From Solobacterium sp. (GTDB lineage: Bacteria; Bacillota_I; Bacilli_A; Erysipelotrichales; Erysipelotrichaceae): a stretch of 64,000 bases of DNA. The position numbers and the translations under genes were made by a program. Shown one piece after another: positions 1 through 8,460 of this stretch. Location of the stretch: positions 62,001-126,000 of the forward strand of contig JAFWNG010000040.1 in assembly GCA_017510405.1 (NCBI GenBank), written 5' to 3'. Below the pieces are notes generated by a model. That model made no database searches. It saw only the letters and a list, made by a program, of their open reading frames with translations, and had not been told where the DNA came from. Position 1 is the stretch's first letter; the number at the start of each line of letters is the position of its first letter.

Positions 1-527
1 GATACCAGTCCGATAAACATGGCGACCATGGCAGTATCGCCAAAGCTTTTCTTGCCGTCTTTTTTCTCTTTCGGGTCTCCGGACAGCTTCTGCAGATAGG
101 CCTTGTTGAAGAAGAAGGACAGTACCATTCCCCACATGATGCATACGCTCATTAACAGAGCAATGGTAGAGAAGGCGACCGGAGTCATCTCAGCAGCGCT
201 GAGTGTGGTCAGTCCGACGCGTTCTGCCGCAGCCTGCGCCACCTGTGTTTCATAGTGCAGAGCACCGATGACGGAAAGCCGCAGCCACGGCCACGGTGTA
301 CCGAGACTGCCGGACAGCGCGATTACACCGAGAAGAATACCGACACTCGGCAGGATGGAAAATGTCACGCTGGATGTCAGCGTCCGTTTCAGCTTCACCG
401 GATCCATTCCAATGGCGATCCCTGCTTTGTACGCACGGACCATGAATACGATGCATACCGCTGCCACAAAAGCTACGATACTTCCGCAGATCAAATACAG
501 CGGCGCACTGTTTAACTGTGAGAGCAT
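1..527 (-). CDS. DUF5058 family membrane protein (partial, C-terminus outside window)
   Basis: Reading the minus strand from an ATG at 527 gives an open frame to the window edge (175 residues). It is hydrophobic, with a first membrane span at about residues 13-31, a second around 60-75 ending in the signature GVIALSGSLGTPWPWLRLSV, and a third at about 125-145 followed by a charged Lys/Glu loop. This pattern is what I recall of DUF5058, an uncharacterised family of multi-span proteins thought to be transporters. A very strong ribosome site, AGGAGGGG, sits 5 bases before the ATG and fixes the start. It is divergent from the tubulin-like gene. Function and substrate are unknown; the family assignment is from memory of its motif. 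Confidence 0.75.
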   Translation of the reverse strand, partial: MLSQLNSAPLYLICGSIVAFVAAVCIVFMVRAYKAGIAIGMDPVKLKRTLTSSVTFSILPSVGILLGVIALSGSLGTPWPWLRLSVIGALHYETQVAQAAAERVGLTTLSAAEMTPVAFSTIALLMSVCIMWGMVLSFFFNKAYLQKLSGDPKEKKDGKKSFGDTAMVAMFIGLV

Positions 528-615
528 ACTTCACCCCTCCTGATTACTTTCTTAATGAAATGTTACCATTATCGTACAGACAATTGCGTAATAAAGAACA
601 CCAGGAGGCAGGTAT

Positions 616-1602
616 ATGAAGGAAAAGACATTGATCATCGGACTCGGCGGATCCGGTTTAAGAATTGCAGAAATGATTTCAGACAAACTGTCCGGAGAAG
701 ACAGAGAAAACTGTATATTCATGGGATTCGACAGCGAGGATAACGGACAGAAGCATCGACTACAGAAGAAACTGCCTGTTCATACGTTTCTGGAAAACCC
801 AAAAGACGACTGGTTTCCACTCGTCCCATTCCCGTATGACGATGGAATTGACAGCCGCGTTGGGATAAGGCTGTCACTGAATTATTCCATTTATTGGGGT
901 TACTTAAATGACCTGACTTCGATTCTTATGGATGAGCAGCCGCAGCGGGTCATCCTGACAGGTTCCTTTTTCGGAGATGCCGGTTCTGCTCTGATCGTGC
1001 CGCTCAGTTTCTATATCCGTAATACTCTGAAAAATCCTGTTCATATCTGCGGTCTCTTCCTTCTTCCGGAAGTATTTGACCCGATATTCCTTTCTGAAAG
1101 AGAACAGGAATATGCCCGTGCCAAAGCGTATGTTGTCATGCGGGAACTGCATGCCTATACAGCCGATGAAGCCGGTCTATTAAAGAAAAAGTATCGTATC
1201 CGCATGGCATTGCCTCGATACCAGTCACGGGAATCTGATATCTGTCAGGGAAGACCGCTGGATCTGTGTTTTCTGATGGATGCCAATGCAGAACAGAATG
1301 CTTCTATGCAGGAAACAATGGAATCGGCAGCTCACTTCATTCGTGATCTGGTTCATGAATCTTTCCCGGATCTCGAGGAGAGACTTGGTGCGGACGGAGT
1401 ATGCAGATTCGCTGTGATAAACAGCAGCCGTACGATGACTGCCTGCAGAAAGCCGGTACAGATCCCGCTCTTTGCAAAGAACGGTCCCTATGAACAGGCG
1501 TTTTATCAATACAAATATCATGTTGTTTCATCCAATTTTGATAAGTATAAACATTATCACAGTCATAACTCTGTTGACTTTCCTGATCTGGATGAATCGT
1601 GA
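616..1602 (+). CDS. Short tubulin-like (Tubulin_2-type) protein
   Basis: The 328-residue protein opens with LIIGLGGSGLRIAEMI, the glycine-rich first nucleotide loop of tubulin/FtsZ-like proteins. A second glycine segment, LTGSFFGDAGSAL (residues about 114-126), sits where tubulins have the GGGTGSG signature but is quite divergent. Tubulin_2-type proteins that I know of are usually far longer, so this one is either a minimal form or has lost its C-terminal region; no broken continuation is obvious downstream. AGGAGGCA lies 9 bases before the ATG. Related proteins occur beside vWA and MoxR-type modules in conflict systems, but no such partner is next to it here. GTP binding is inferred only from the loops. 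Confidence 0.55.
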   Translation: MKEKTLIIGLGGSGLRIAEMISDKLSGEDRENCIFMGFDSEDNGQKHRLQKKLPVHTFLENPKDDWFPLVPFPYDDGIDSRVGIRLSLNYSIYWGYLNDLTSILMDEQPQRVILTGSFFGDAGSALIVPLSFYIRNTLKNPVHICGLFLLPEVFDPIFLSEREQEYARAKAYVVMRELHAYTADEAGLLKKKYRIRMALPRYQSRESDICQGRPLDLCFLMDANAEQNASMQETMESAAHFIRDLVHESFPDLEERLGADGVCRFAVINSSRTMTACRKPVQIPLFAKNGPYEQAFYQYKYHVVSSNFDKYKHYHSHNSVDFPDLDES

Positions 1603-1644
1603 CCGCCGCAGGATCCCATACTGCAAAGCATTACAAATCGTCAG

Positions 1645-1692
1645 AAAAACAGTACAGCCGCAGTCCTGGGGGAGGAGCTGCGGCTGTACTGT
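1645..1692 (-). terminator. Intrinsic terminator of the 1721-3664 reductase gene
   Basis: A perfect 15-bp stem (1649-1663 with 1678-1692) is followed, in the minus direction, by a T run. It lies just past the stop of the reductase and points away from it. In the plus direction there is no T run, so it serves the minus gene. Confidence 0.85.
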
Positions 1693-1720
1693 GTTGCATA
1701 ATCAGCGGGGAGGCTGAGAA

Positions 1721-3664
1721 TCAGAATTCAAATGCTCTGGCGTTGATGTAGCCGTCAAACATGGACGTTGCGATCCTGCCGGGGTTCTTCGCGGTCTGGC
1801 CGAGAACAAGGACACGGTCAAACGCATCTTCAAAGTCTTTGATCAGAGCAGTATTTGGTCTAGTACCCATAGCGAGGACGACATTGTCTGCGGTAATGAA
1901 CGCTTCAGACTGGTCGTCTGTTTTTGTGACTTTGACACCGTTGTCAGTGACTTCCTTCAGCATATAGCCCGGGCATAGAGTGAGTGCTTTGCCATTCATC
2001 TGTTTGACGACATCGTCATAGATCGGCGGATACATGGTCATGCCGATCTTCGGCAGCATATCCACTACGGTAATGTCCATATCGGGGTCCTCACGGAAGA
2101 GAACTTCTGCCGTCTCCAGACCGGTTAGTCCGCCACCTACGATGACCGTCTTGCCGGTGAGCTTTCTGCCGCGGATGACATCTGCCGCAAGGCATGCTTT
2201 TTCAATACCCGGTAACGGCGGTACGATCGGCTTTCCGCCGGCAGCCAGGAAGACTGCAATCGGAGCACCTTCTTTGACCAGAGCAGGTGTTGCCTCGGTA
2301 TTGAGGCATACTTTTACATTGCCTTTTTCCATGGCTTTCGTAAGGGTGGTGGTGAGCCATCCGACTTTGTCTTTGTACGGGGCAGTGGCTGCCGCGAGAT
2401 TCACTTCGCCGCCCAGCTTACTGTCTTTTTCATACAGAGTGACGTCGAAGCCTCTCTGTCCGAGAACAGCCGCAGCTTCCATACCGGCAACACCGCCGCC
2501 GACAACAGCGACTTTGCGGCCGTTTCCGTCCTTGACCGGATCATCGTGGAAGATGCCTTCTCTGCCCATCTTCGGATTAACAGAGCAGCGGGCATAGCCG
2601 ACAGTCATGAGGGATTCGAAGCAGTACAGACAGCCGATGCAGTGTGCGATCTCTTCCGGTCTGCCTTCTGCTGTCTTTTTGATCCATTCCGGATCAGCGA
2701 TGTGCTGACGGCCGATACCGACAAAGTCACATGCACCGTCCTGCAGCAGTTTCTCAGCAACTTCCGGCGACTTGATGTTGGATACGCCGATGACCGGTAC
2801 ACTGACCGCATCTTTGATCGCTTTGGTCTCTGCTTCACGGCATCCCTGAGCATAGGAGTACGGTTCTTCGTTCTCGCTGTGCGGGCAGAAGTAGTTGCCG
2901 TTGGAAACATCCAGGAAGTCCGCACCGCCGGCTTCCAGGCACTTGGCAATTTCAATACCGTCGTTCAGTTTGAGAGAATCTTCATGGAACGGATCGTGTT
3001 CATCGCAGCTGAAACGTACGCCGACCGGGAAGTCCTTTCCGCAGACTGCTTTGATGCCCTGTACGATCTCATTGATCAGACGGCAGCGGTTCTCCAGTGA
3101 GCCGCCGTACTGGTCTTCGCGCTTATTGAAAGCAGGCGACAGGAACTCACAGAGCAGATAGCCGTGCGCGCCGTGGATCTCCACGCCGTCAAAGTCCGCT
3201 GCCTTGCACGCTGCGGCAGTACCGATGAACTGCTGCTTGAGTTCCTCGATTTCTTCCAGTGTGAGCGGATCCGGCATGATGCCGCTGACATTCGGCACAG
3301 CACTCGGTGCAACGATGCGCCCGTTGTTCATTTCCGGTGCGTTCGTGGAGCCGCCGTGGTGGATCTGCGCAAAGATCTTGGCGCCGTGCTGGTGAACACG
3401 GGCAGTCATCTGTGCCAGTGGCTGTACGTTCATCGGATTGAGTGCATACATCTGACGCGGGAAGGCAACACCGTGCACATTATTCACACGGAAGATCTCT
3501 GTAACGATCAGACCTACGCCTCCCTTTGCCCGTTCTTCATAGTAGCGGGTAAGCTGTTCTGTCGGTGCGCCGTCAAGACCGGCAAATCCGGTCGTCATAG
3601 CTGTCATAACAGAACGGTTGCGAATCTGGCATGTCCCCAGATAACCTTTCTCAAGTAATTTCAT
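1721..3664 (-). CDS. Old-yellow-enzyme type NADH:flavin oxidoreductase with 4Fe-4S and FAD/NAD(P) domains
   Basis: The 647-residue protein has the full enoate / 2,4-dienoyl-CoA reductase layout: an FMN TIM barrel (about 1-330), a 4Fe-4S cluster site CIGCLYCFESLMTVGYARC, then two dinucleotide folds (VAVVGGGVAGMEAAAVLG for FAD, TVIVGGGLTGLETAEVL for NAD(P)H). Family members reduce activated double bonds, for example unsaturated acids or bile-acid intermediates (BaiCD/BaiH relatives) or cinnamate (FldZ); the substrate cannot be read from sequence. The gene is divergent from a TetR-type regulator and has a near-consensus promoter in the shared region, so it is probably that regulator's target. 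GGAGG lies about 11 bases upstream of the ATG. A second, separate member of the family is at 32725-34650. Confidence 0.9.
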   Translation of the reverse strand: MKLLEKGYLGTCQIRNRSVMTAMTTGFAGLDGAPTEQLTRYYEERAKGGVGLIVTEIFRVNNVHGVAFPRQMYALNPMNVQPLAQMTARVHQHGAKIFAQIHHGGSTNAPEMNNGRIVAPSAVPNVSGIMPDPLTLEEIEELKQQFIGTAAACKAADFDGVEIHGAHGYLLCEFLSPAFNKREDQYGGSLENRCRLINEIVQGIKAVCGKDFPVGVRFSCDEHDPFHEDSLKLNDGIEIAKCLEAGGADFLDVSNGNYFCPHSENEEPYSYAQGCREAETKAIKDAVSVPVIGVSNIKSPEVAEKLLQDGACDFVGIGRQHIADPEWIKKTAEGRPEEIAHCIGCLYCFESLMTVGYARCSVNPKMGREGIFHDDPVKDGNGRKVAVVGGGVAGMEAAAVLGQRGFDVTLYEKDSKLGGEVNLAAATAPYKDKVGWLTTTLTKAMEKGNVKVCLNTEATPALVKEGAPIAVFLAAGGKPIVPPLPGIEKACLAADVIRGRKLTGKTVIVGGGLTGLETAEVLFREDPDMDITVVDMLPKIGMTMYPPIYDDVVKQMNGKALTLCPGYMLKEVTDNGVKVTKTDDQSEAFITADNVVLAMGTRPNTALIKDFEDAFDRVLVLGQTAKNPGRIATSMFDGYINARAFEF

Positions 3665-3685
3665 TATGTTGAAGCCTCCAATTTA

Positions 3686-3763
3686 TGCACACTTGTGCAC
3701 CTCTTACTGTTATGATAAAAATGAATAAAAGATGCGTCAATAAAGTACGTACATGTTGCGCAT
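3686..3763. promoter_or_regulatory. Candidate TetR operators in the divergent promoter region
   Basis: Two dyads bracket the promoter. TGCACACTTGTGCA (3686-3699) is a perfect inverted repeat just downstream of the -10 box. A wider dyad has ATGCG at 3732-3736 and CGCAT at 3759-3763, with the palindrome GTACGTAC (3745-3752) near its centre, and overlaps the -35 box. Either could be bound by the divergently encoded TetR-type protein; that link is inference from position. Confidence 0.5.
3712..3740 (-). promoter_or_regulatory. Sigma-A type promoter of the reductase gene
   Basis: On the minus strand TTGACG (3740-3735) is separated by exactly 17 bases from TATCAT (3717-3712), a near-consensus vegetative promoter about 50 bases before the start codon. 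Confidence 0.8.
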
Positions 3764-3786
3764 ATTTGAGAAAGTGAGAATTATTC

Positions 3787-4332
3787 ATGAAACCAACCAA
3801 TGATGCCTACAGGAACCTGTCCTGCCAGTATATTACCGAAGCCCTGTTCCGCCTGATGGAGAAAGAGAATTTCAGTGATATTACCATCTCTGAGATCACC
3901 CAGGAAGCCGGTGTCGCCAGGCGTACGTTCTATCTGAACTACACGTCCAAAGAGGATATCCTGGACCAGCACTATGAAACGCTGATACGGGAGTATGATT
4001 CAAATTTCACGGAAGAACTGCAGAATGATCTGCTGAAGCACTCCGCCTACTTCTTTACGTTCTGGAAGAACCACCGGGACTATGCGCTTCTGCTGGAAAA
4101 GAACGGAATGCTGCATATGCTGATCCGCCGTTTCCATTACTACCTCGACCGCACCGGTACCGGGGCACCGGATCTCTCCTCTGATCCGATACAGAAATAT
4201 GCCAGTTCTTACTTTGCCGGCGGACTGTTCATGATACTGCAGACATGGCTTCAGAGGGACTACACAGAAACACCGGAACAGCTGGCAGAATACTTCTGCA
4301 TACTGTCGAATCAAAGAAGTGCATCCGAATGA
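3787..4332 (+). CDS. TetR/AcrR family transcriptional regulator
   Basis: The 181-residue protein has an N-terminal TetR helix-turn-helix, with ITEALFRLMEKENFSDITIS followed by EITQEAGVARRTFYLNY (residues about 15-55), and an all-helical ligand-binding C-terminal half. The recognition helix ARRTFYLNYTSKEDIL is typical of the family. It is transcribed away from the reductase at 1721-3664 and likely represses that gene and itself until an effector binds. The shared region carries two dyads (see the operator entry). Start chosen at the first ATG; the ribosome site is weak. Confidence 0.9.
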   Translation: MKPTNDAYRNLSCQYITEALFRLMEKENFSDITISEITQEAGVARRTFYLNYTSKEDILDQHYETLIREYDSNFTEELQNDLLKHSAYFFTFWKNHRDYALLLEKNGMLHMLIRRFHYYLDRTGTGAPDLSSDPIQKYASSYFAGGLFMILQTWLQRDYTETPEQLAEYFCILSNQRSASE

Positions 4333-4423
4333 ATTGTTTCTCCGGAACCTGTATATTTGTCATATATTGTAAGTAGAAAGTTTCAGATGCCGTTATGGAC
4401 TGAAAAACGGGGGAATATCCGCT

Positions 4424-4915
4424 ATGGATGAGATCATTACAAAAGTGAAATATATAACTGTTGAGCAGTTCATTGATCATGTTGAACAGGAAACAGGCCA
4501 TCGATTTAATGAGAGAACAGTTAAAAAATGGTTTGATGACGGACTGATCCTTGGCGCTGTAAAGAACGATGTTACCGGTGAAATTGAAATACCTGAGGAT
4601 ACACTTGCGCCATATACGCAGCGCAGAAGAGGGGAAGGCATCAGTTACTTCAGCAGCGCTCTGAGCGGAATGAAAAAGCACTATGAAGTCTTTGGCAGAG
4701 TATACGGGCAGTCAGAAGAAATGTTCCGTATCTCGGTTATGTTAGTTCTGATTGAGAACGGACTGGTCAAGGAAATCAAGGTTAAGGACAAAGACTATGT
4801 ATACTACCGGCCGACGGTAATACTGGAAAATATGGCGTTAAAGGAAGTAGTGAGATATGTGAAGCAGCTGACAGTTTCCTTATCCGCTTCAGCAAGTCTT
4901 ACGAATCTTAAGTGA
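4424..4915 (+). CDS. Hypothetical protein with MerR/excisionase-like N-terminal HTH
   Basis: The 163-residue protein begins with YITVEQFIDHVEQETG and RTVKKWFDDGLILGAV, which reads like a winged-helix of the MerR/excisionase type (helix, turn, recognition helix, then the GEIEIPEDTL wing). The C-terminal half is basic and hydrophobic with no motif I recognise. It is followed after 22 bases by a 55-residue protein and then YciI, so the three may form an operon. A regulatory role is only inferred from the putative HTH. Confidence 0.6.
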   Translation: MDEIITKVKYITVEQFIDHVEQETGHRFNERTVKKWFDDGLILGAVKNDVTGEIEIPEDTLAPYTQRRRGEGISYFSSALSGMKKHYEVFGRVYGQSEEMFRISVMLVLIENGLVKEIKVKDKDYVYYRPTVILENMALKEVVRYVKQLTVSLSASASLTNLK

Positions 4916-4937
4916 CTGAGTACGAAGGAGGAAAACA

Positions 4938-5105
4938 ATGTATCCGGAATATGACGAAACAGAAGAATTACGTGAAAAGCTGAAAGATTACTACGGAACA
5001 GCTATGGTATCCGGAAATCCCATGGCAGTCATTGATCTTTCACGTGTAGAAAACATGGATGAAGACGAGCTTCGCAGAGAAGCGGAAAAGAATCATATTC
5101 AGTAA
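4938..5105 (+). CDS. Small conserved protein with YYGTAM...NPMAVIDL motif (55 residues)
   Basis: ATG at 4938 follows AAGGAGG by 8 bases and gives 55 residues ending at TAA 5103-5105. The core YYGTAMVSGNPMAVIDLSRV and following ENMDEDEL are repeated almost exactly in a second small protein of this window (43981-44139, minus strand), so this is a real family, not chance. It has no cysteines, no signal peptide and no membrane span. Function unknown. It sits between an HTH protein and YciI with short gaps. Confidence 0.8.
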   Translation: MYPEYDETEELREKLKDYYGTAMVSGNPMAVIDLSRVENMDEDELRREAEKNHIQ

Positions 5106-5123
5106 GTATCAGGAGGAAAGAAT

Positions 5124-5420
5124 ATGCAGTTTGTTATCACAGCGTACGATGGACCGAACATGCTGGAGAAGCGTATGGAAGTACGTCCCCAGCATCTCGC
5201 CAACATGGCACAGATCAAAGGCAAAGTAGTATGTGCCGGCGGTCTTCTGGATGAAGAAGGTAAGATGAAAGGCTCCGTCATGGTCATGGAGTTCCCTTCC
5301 AAAGAACTCTTTGATGAGTATCTGGCATCCGAACCATATGTAGTTGCCGGCGTATGGCAGGATATCAAAGTGGAACGAATGAACGTCGTTCTGCTGAATG
5401 GCGAAAAGTACGTAAATTAG
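5124..5420 (+). CDS. YciI-family protein
   Basis: The 98-residue protein shows the YCII ferredoxin-like fold pattern: FVITAYDGPNMLEKRMEVRPQHL at the start, then GKVVCAGGLLDEEGKMKGSVMVMEF and a final PYVVAGVWQDIKVERMNVV. The His of the RPQHL segment is at the position usually conserved in the family. Most YciI proteins have no proven role; some act in dehalogenation or small-molecule turnover. AGGAGG precedes the ATG. It is the last gene before a strong terminator. Confidence 0.85.
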   Translation: MQFVITAYDGPNMLEKRMEVRPQHLANMAQIKGKVVCAGGLLDEEGKMKGSVMVMEFPSKELFDEYLASEPYVVAGVWQDIKVERMNVVLLNGEKYVN

Positions 5421-5473
5421 TATTGGCAGTTTCTTAGCCGGTATATATCTTCAAAGATCAATACACCGAATGT

Positions 5474-5501
5474 CCTCCATGGTTGTCATGGAGGCTTTTT
5501 T
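5474..5501 (+). terminator. Intrinsic terminator after the YciI gene
   Basis: An 8-bp perfect stem CCTCCATG / CATGGAGG with a 5-base loop is followed by C and six Ts. Confidence 0.9.
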
Positions 5502-5641
5502 ACCTATAAAAACAAAATGATAGATTCCGCTTGTTGTGTAACAGAATCAATATATGCGAATAGAGAAAGAGAAACTTTTGAAGTGAAGTGCTCAAAAACT
5601 GTTATTTGTCATAAAATAGATGTTGGAAACTTTGGAAGGGG

Positions 5642-5710
5642 GCAAAGTAAACAAACAGGTGTTTTTATATTCTGAAAAATGTTTATAGCATTAGTGTTTG
5701 TTTACTTTGC
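5642..5710. repeat. 16-bp perfect inverted repeat in AT-rich spacer
   Basis: GCAAAGTAAACAAACA (5642-5657) and its exact complement (5695-5710) flank a 37-base loop, with a T run after the right arm. It may be a terminator-like hairpin, a protein-binding dyad, or the scar of a small mobile element at the border of the accessory stretch. Confidence 0.6.
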
Positions 5711-5813
5711 TTTTTATTATCTTCACGGCAAATAGTTTTCAGAAATAAGAGAATGGGAAGAATAAATGAGTTGGGACCTCAAACAGGTCTTATGTACAAA
5801 ACTGAGGTTGAAT

Positions 5814-7289
5814 ATGATTGATTTCAATATAAAAAAGAGAATTGAAGAAAAGAGTATTGTTCTGGAAGGACTGATACAGCAGTGTGATAAAGAAAAAAGT
5901 AAGTTGTTTTTGTTTAAAAATGACAAAAAAATCAGCGAACTGGAAAAACAAATTACTGCACTGGATAAAGAAATACAAGAGTTGGAAATAAAGTATAATG
6001 CCCAGCTTGAATTGAAAAAATCTACAGGCACTTCAATGAGCAACTTCGCTATATTTGCAAAGAAACATGGGCTGAAAACCTGCATTGGATGTGCTGCAGC
6101 ATTTATGACTTACTGTGGATATTTGTATTTTAAACCGATGAATATCAACGGTAATCAGATAACTTACCGTTCAATGATCGAATCCTATGAAGACAAAGTG
6201 ATCAATTCTGCTGATTATACTCCTGAAACGTATGAACGGTATATGAATGATTTAGAAGATGCCGAAGCACGTAAAAATGACATATTCATGAGTGATGAGG
6301 AAAAGTTAGCTTATGTTGATGCTTTACTATCGGCATATAACGGGTTGGAACCAATACCTGATAAAACAGCTTTATTATCTGCTTTGAACGAAGCAAATAA
6401 ATATGATATTTCTGCGTATACCCCCGTTTCTGCAGAAGTCTTTAAATCTGTCATTTCAGAAATGCGAGAGATCTATAATGATTCAAATGCAACCAGAAAA
6501 GAAGTGGCTGAAGCTGAGACCAGTATTGCTGCTGCTTATCGTAAATTGATTCTGAAAGCTGATAAAACAGGATTGGTTGAATTATATAACAAGTATTCCG
6601 GTTTTGCGCTCGATGATTATACGCCTTCATCCGTCAAAAGTTTTAATAAGGAAATTGAGAGTACAAAAAAACTGATCGATGACGAAAATGCATCGCAGAA
6701 TAACGTGGATAAACAGATCCAGACAATGCAGTCAGTTGAAACTCTTCTGGTCAAAAAGGCAGATACAACTTCTTTACAGAGTCTGATTGATGAGTGCAAT
6801 AGTTTGGATGGAAGTAAATACAAGGAAGGATATAGTGACCTGGTATCCGAAGTCAAATTAGTGACACCAATCCTTGCCAATGCTGACGTTACTCAGGAAG
6901 AAGTTGATTCGGCTGTTTCTCGTTTGCAAACAGCAAAAAGCAATATGGTCGAATATGTTATAAATCTGTACCGCATCAATATGAGAGCGGTAATGCAAAG
7001 TAATAACCATGTAGGTAATGACTGGAGTTATGCTCGTTATTATAACGGTGAATCTGTACATGATGGTTTCCAGGTTTCCGGTGAACCAGGCAGTTCTGTT
7101 TCAGTTGAAATGGAGATCACTGAAAGGGATAAGTCACCGGATTCAAATTCTGGAACAGCAACAATAACCTTAGAAAACGGATATCAGACTTCCTTCGATA
7201 TCACAGTAAGAGAAAACCGTGGACGATATTCCGGCAATACAGCAACATTTACTGTATATGTAACTGTGACTTACCTCGGAAGAGAATAA
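5814..7289 (+). CDS. Membrane-anchored FIVAR-repeat protein
   Basis: From the ATG at 5814, chosen because GAGGT lies 6 bases before it (the in-frame ATG at 5766 has no good site), this gives 491 residues. Residues 1-75 are a charged coiled coil. One membrane span follows at about 92-108, around CAAAFMTYCGYLYF. Three FIVAR-type helical modules come next, each beginning DKT/DTT-(A/G/S)-L. The last ~100 residues are a beta-rich domain with no name I know. FIVAR modules are usually found in cell-surface adhesins or wall-binding proteins, but there is no signal peptide or LPXTG motif here. Base composition is AT-rich compared with the flanks, suggesting acquisition. Role unknown. Confidence 0.65.
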   Translation: MIDFNIKKRIEEKSIVLEGLIQQCDKEKSKLFLFKNDKKISELEKQITALDKEIQELEIKYNAQLELKKSTGTSMSNFAIFAKKHGLKTCIGCAAAFMTYCGYLYFKPMNINGNQITYRSMIESYEDKVINSADYTPETYERYMNDLEDAEARKNDIFMSDEEKLAYVDALLSAYNGLEPIPDKTALLSALNEANKYDISAYTPVSAEVFKSVISEMREIYNDSNATRKEVAEAETSIAAAYRKLILKADKTGLVELYNKYSGFALDDYTPSSVKSFNKEIESTKKLIDDENASQNNVDKQIQTMQSVETLLVKKADTTSLQSLIDECNSLDGSKYKEGYSDLVSEVKLVTPILANADVTQEEVDSAVSRLQTAKSNMVEYVINLYRINMRAVMQSNNHVGNDWSYARYYNGESVHDGFQVSGEPGSSVSVEMEITERDKSPDSNSGTATITLENGYQTSFDITVRENRGRYSGNTATFTVYVTVTYLGRE

Positions 7290-7458
7290 GGTAAAACCAG
7301 ACTCAATCGCTCTTCGAAAAAACAGTATATTGGGAAAAGCAAGAGTAAGAGTGTAGGGATCGTTGTTCGACGGTCTGAAAAGAAGAGATTATAATTAGTG
7401 AAATTAGTACATCTATGTAATAGTTGATTATTTCACTTCAGGTATTACAGAAATAGAG

Positions 7459-7491
7459 GCAGTGAACGGAAAATCTAATTCACTGCTTTTA
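7459..7491 (+). terminator. Intrinsic terminator after the FIVAR gene
   Basis: GCAGTGAA / TTCACTGC forms an 8-bp stem followed by TTTTA, 170 bases past the stop. The rest of the 7290-7631 gap shows no further gene. Confidence 0.7.
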
Positions 7492-7631
7492 TGTTGGTTT
7501 CTTTTTGAATATACTCACTAATTCTAGGTTTTTTCCAGAAAGCTACCATTGTTAAAATCTTCTGAGTTTTTGTGACGGAGATTGCCAGAGACCGGTAATA
7601 GAATAATTGAGCAAGTTTTAGCATCTTCAGA

Positions 7632-7693
7632 ATGTACGGTATTTATCAAAAACCGTACATTGAAACGATAAAACCGTACATAGATGCTATACT
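7632..7693 (+). promoter_or_regulatory. Fic gene promoter with three copies of the word ACCGTACAT
   Basis: ATGTACGGT (7632-7640) and two copies of its complement ACCGTACAT (7652-7660, 7673-7681) lie just before a TATACT -10 box (7688-7693). The first two form an inverted pair and the last two are 21 bp apart, two helical turns. This looks like an operator for cooperative repression. The repressor is not encoded next to it. Confidence 0.6.
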
Positions 7694-7725
7694 GAGATTA
7701 AATGAAGATATCAGAGGTTACAGTA

Positions 7726-8460
7726 ATGGACGAAATAAGAGAAGATCCGTTTAAGGAGTATATCCAGGAAAAGGAACCGACAAAAAAGAAACTGGGATAT
7801 TCATGGTTTATTGCTATTGGATTGCAGAATGTTGATGGACTGCAGACTTCCGACTATCTGAACGCAACAGCACAATCCAATATCAACGGTGAGATTACTT
7901 TGGAAGATGCCAATCGAATGATCGAAACCTATTATGCAGAAAACTCAGATAGCAAAGCCGACAGTTATAAAGAAGCGGATCTTGTTTCCGCAAGAATAGC
8001 AGCAATACTTTCCGAGAATTCTTTTACGTTTTCTGTTCCTCAGTATATTGGTATTCATAAACGTTTATTTTCCGGTATTTATAAACACGCCGGAAAACTT
8101 CGGGACTATAACATTTCCAAAAAGGAGTGGGTACTGGATGGCGCTTCTGTCATTTACGGAAATGCTTTGGAATTGAAGGATATGCTGGAATATGACATTA
8201 ATTCAGAAAGGCATTTTAACTATGCTTTGTATGATATACCGGATATGATACCTCATCTTGCAGATTTTATATCCCGCCTGTGGCAGATCCATGCTTTTGC
8301 GGAAGGCAACACCAGAACAACAGCAGTGTTCTTATTGAAATATCTTCAAACGATGGGATTCGATGTGAATAATGATACATTTGCCAGGAATGCCTGGTAT
8401 TTCCGGAATATGGCACAAGTGATGATACAGAATGTAAAGCAAATACATTGGATATATTGA
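7726..8460 (+). CDS. Fic-domain protein, C-terminally shortened
   Basis: The start at 7726 is preferred over an ATG 24 bases upstream because AGAGG sits 8 bases before it; the result is 244 residues. The Fic active loop reads HAFAEGNTRT (residues 189-198) against the usual HPFxxGNGRxxR. The catalytic His and the GN are kept, but the final Arg is missing. Fic proteins transfer AMP or other nucleotide groups to proteins. The frame stops soon after ARNAWYFRN, where longer relatives continue for some 50 residues, and the last 15 residues do not look like the family, so a frameshift or deletion near 8410 is likely. Clustered operator words lie upstream. It may be inactive. Confidence 0.7.
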   Translation: MDEIREDPFKEYIQEKEPTKKKLGYSWFIAIGLQNVDGLQTSDYLNATAQSNINGEITLEDANRMIETYYAENSDSKADSYKEADLVSARIAAILSENSFTFSVPQYIGIHKRLFSGIYKHAGKLRDYNISKKEWVLDGASVIYGNALELKDMLEYDINSERHFNYALYDIPDMIPHLADFISRLWQIHAFAEGNTRTTAVFLLKYLQTMGFDVNNDTFARNAWYFRNMAQVMIQNVKQIHWIY

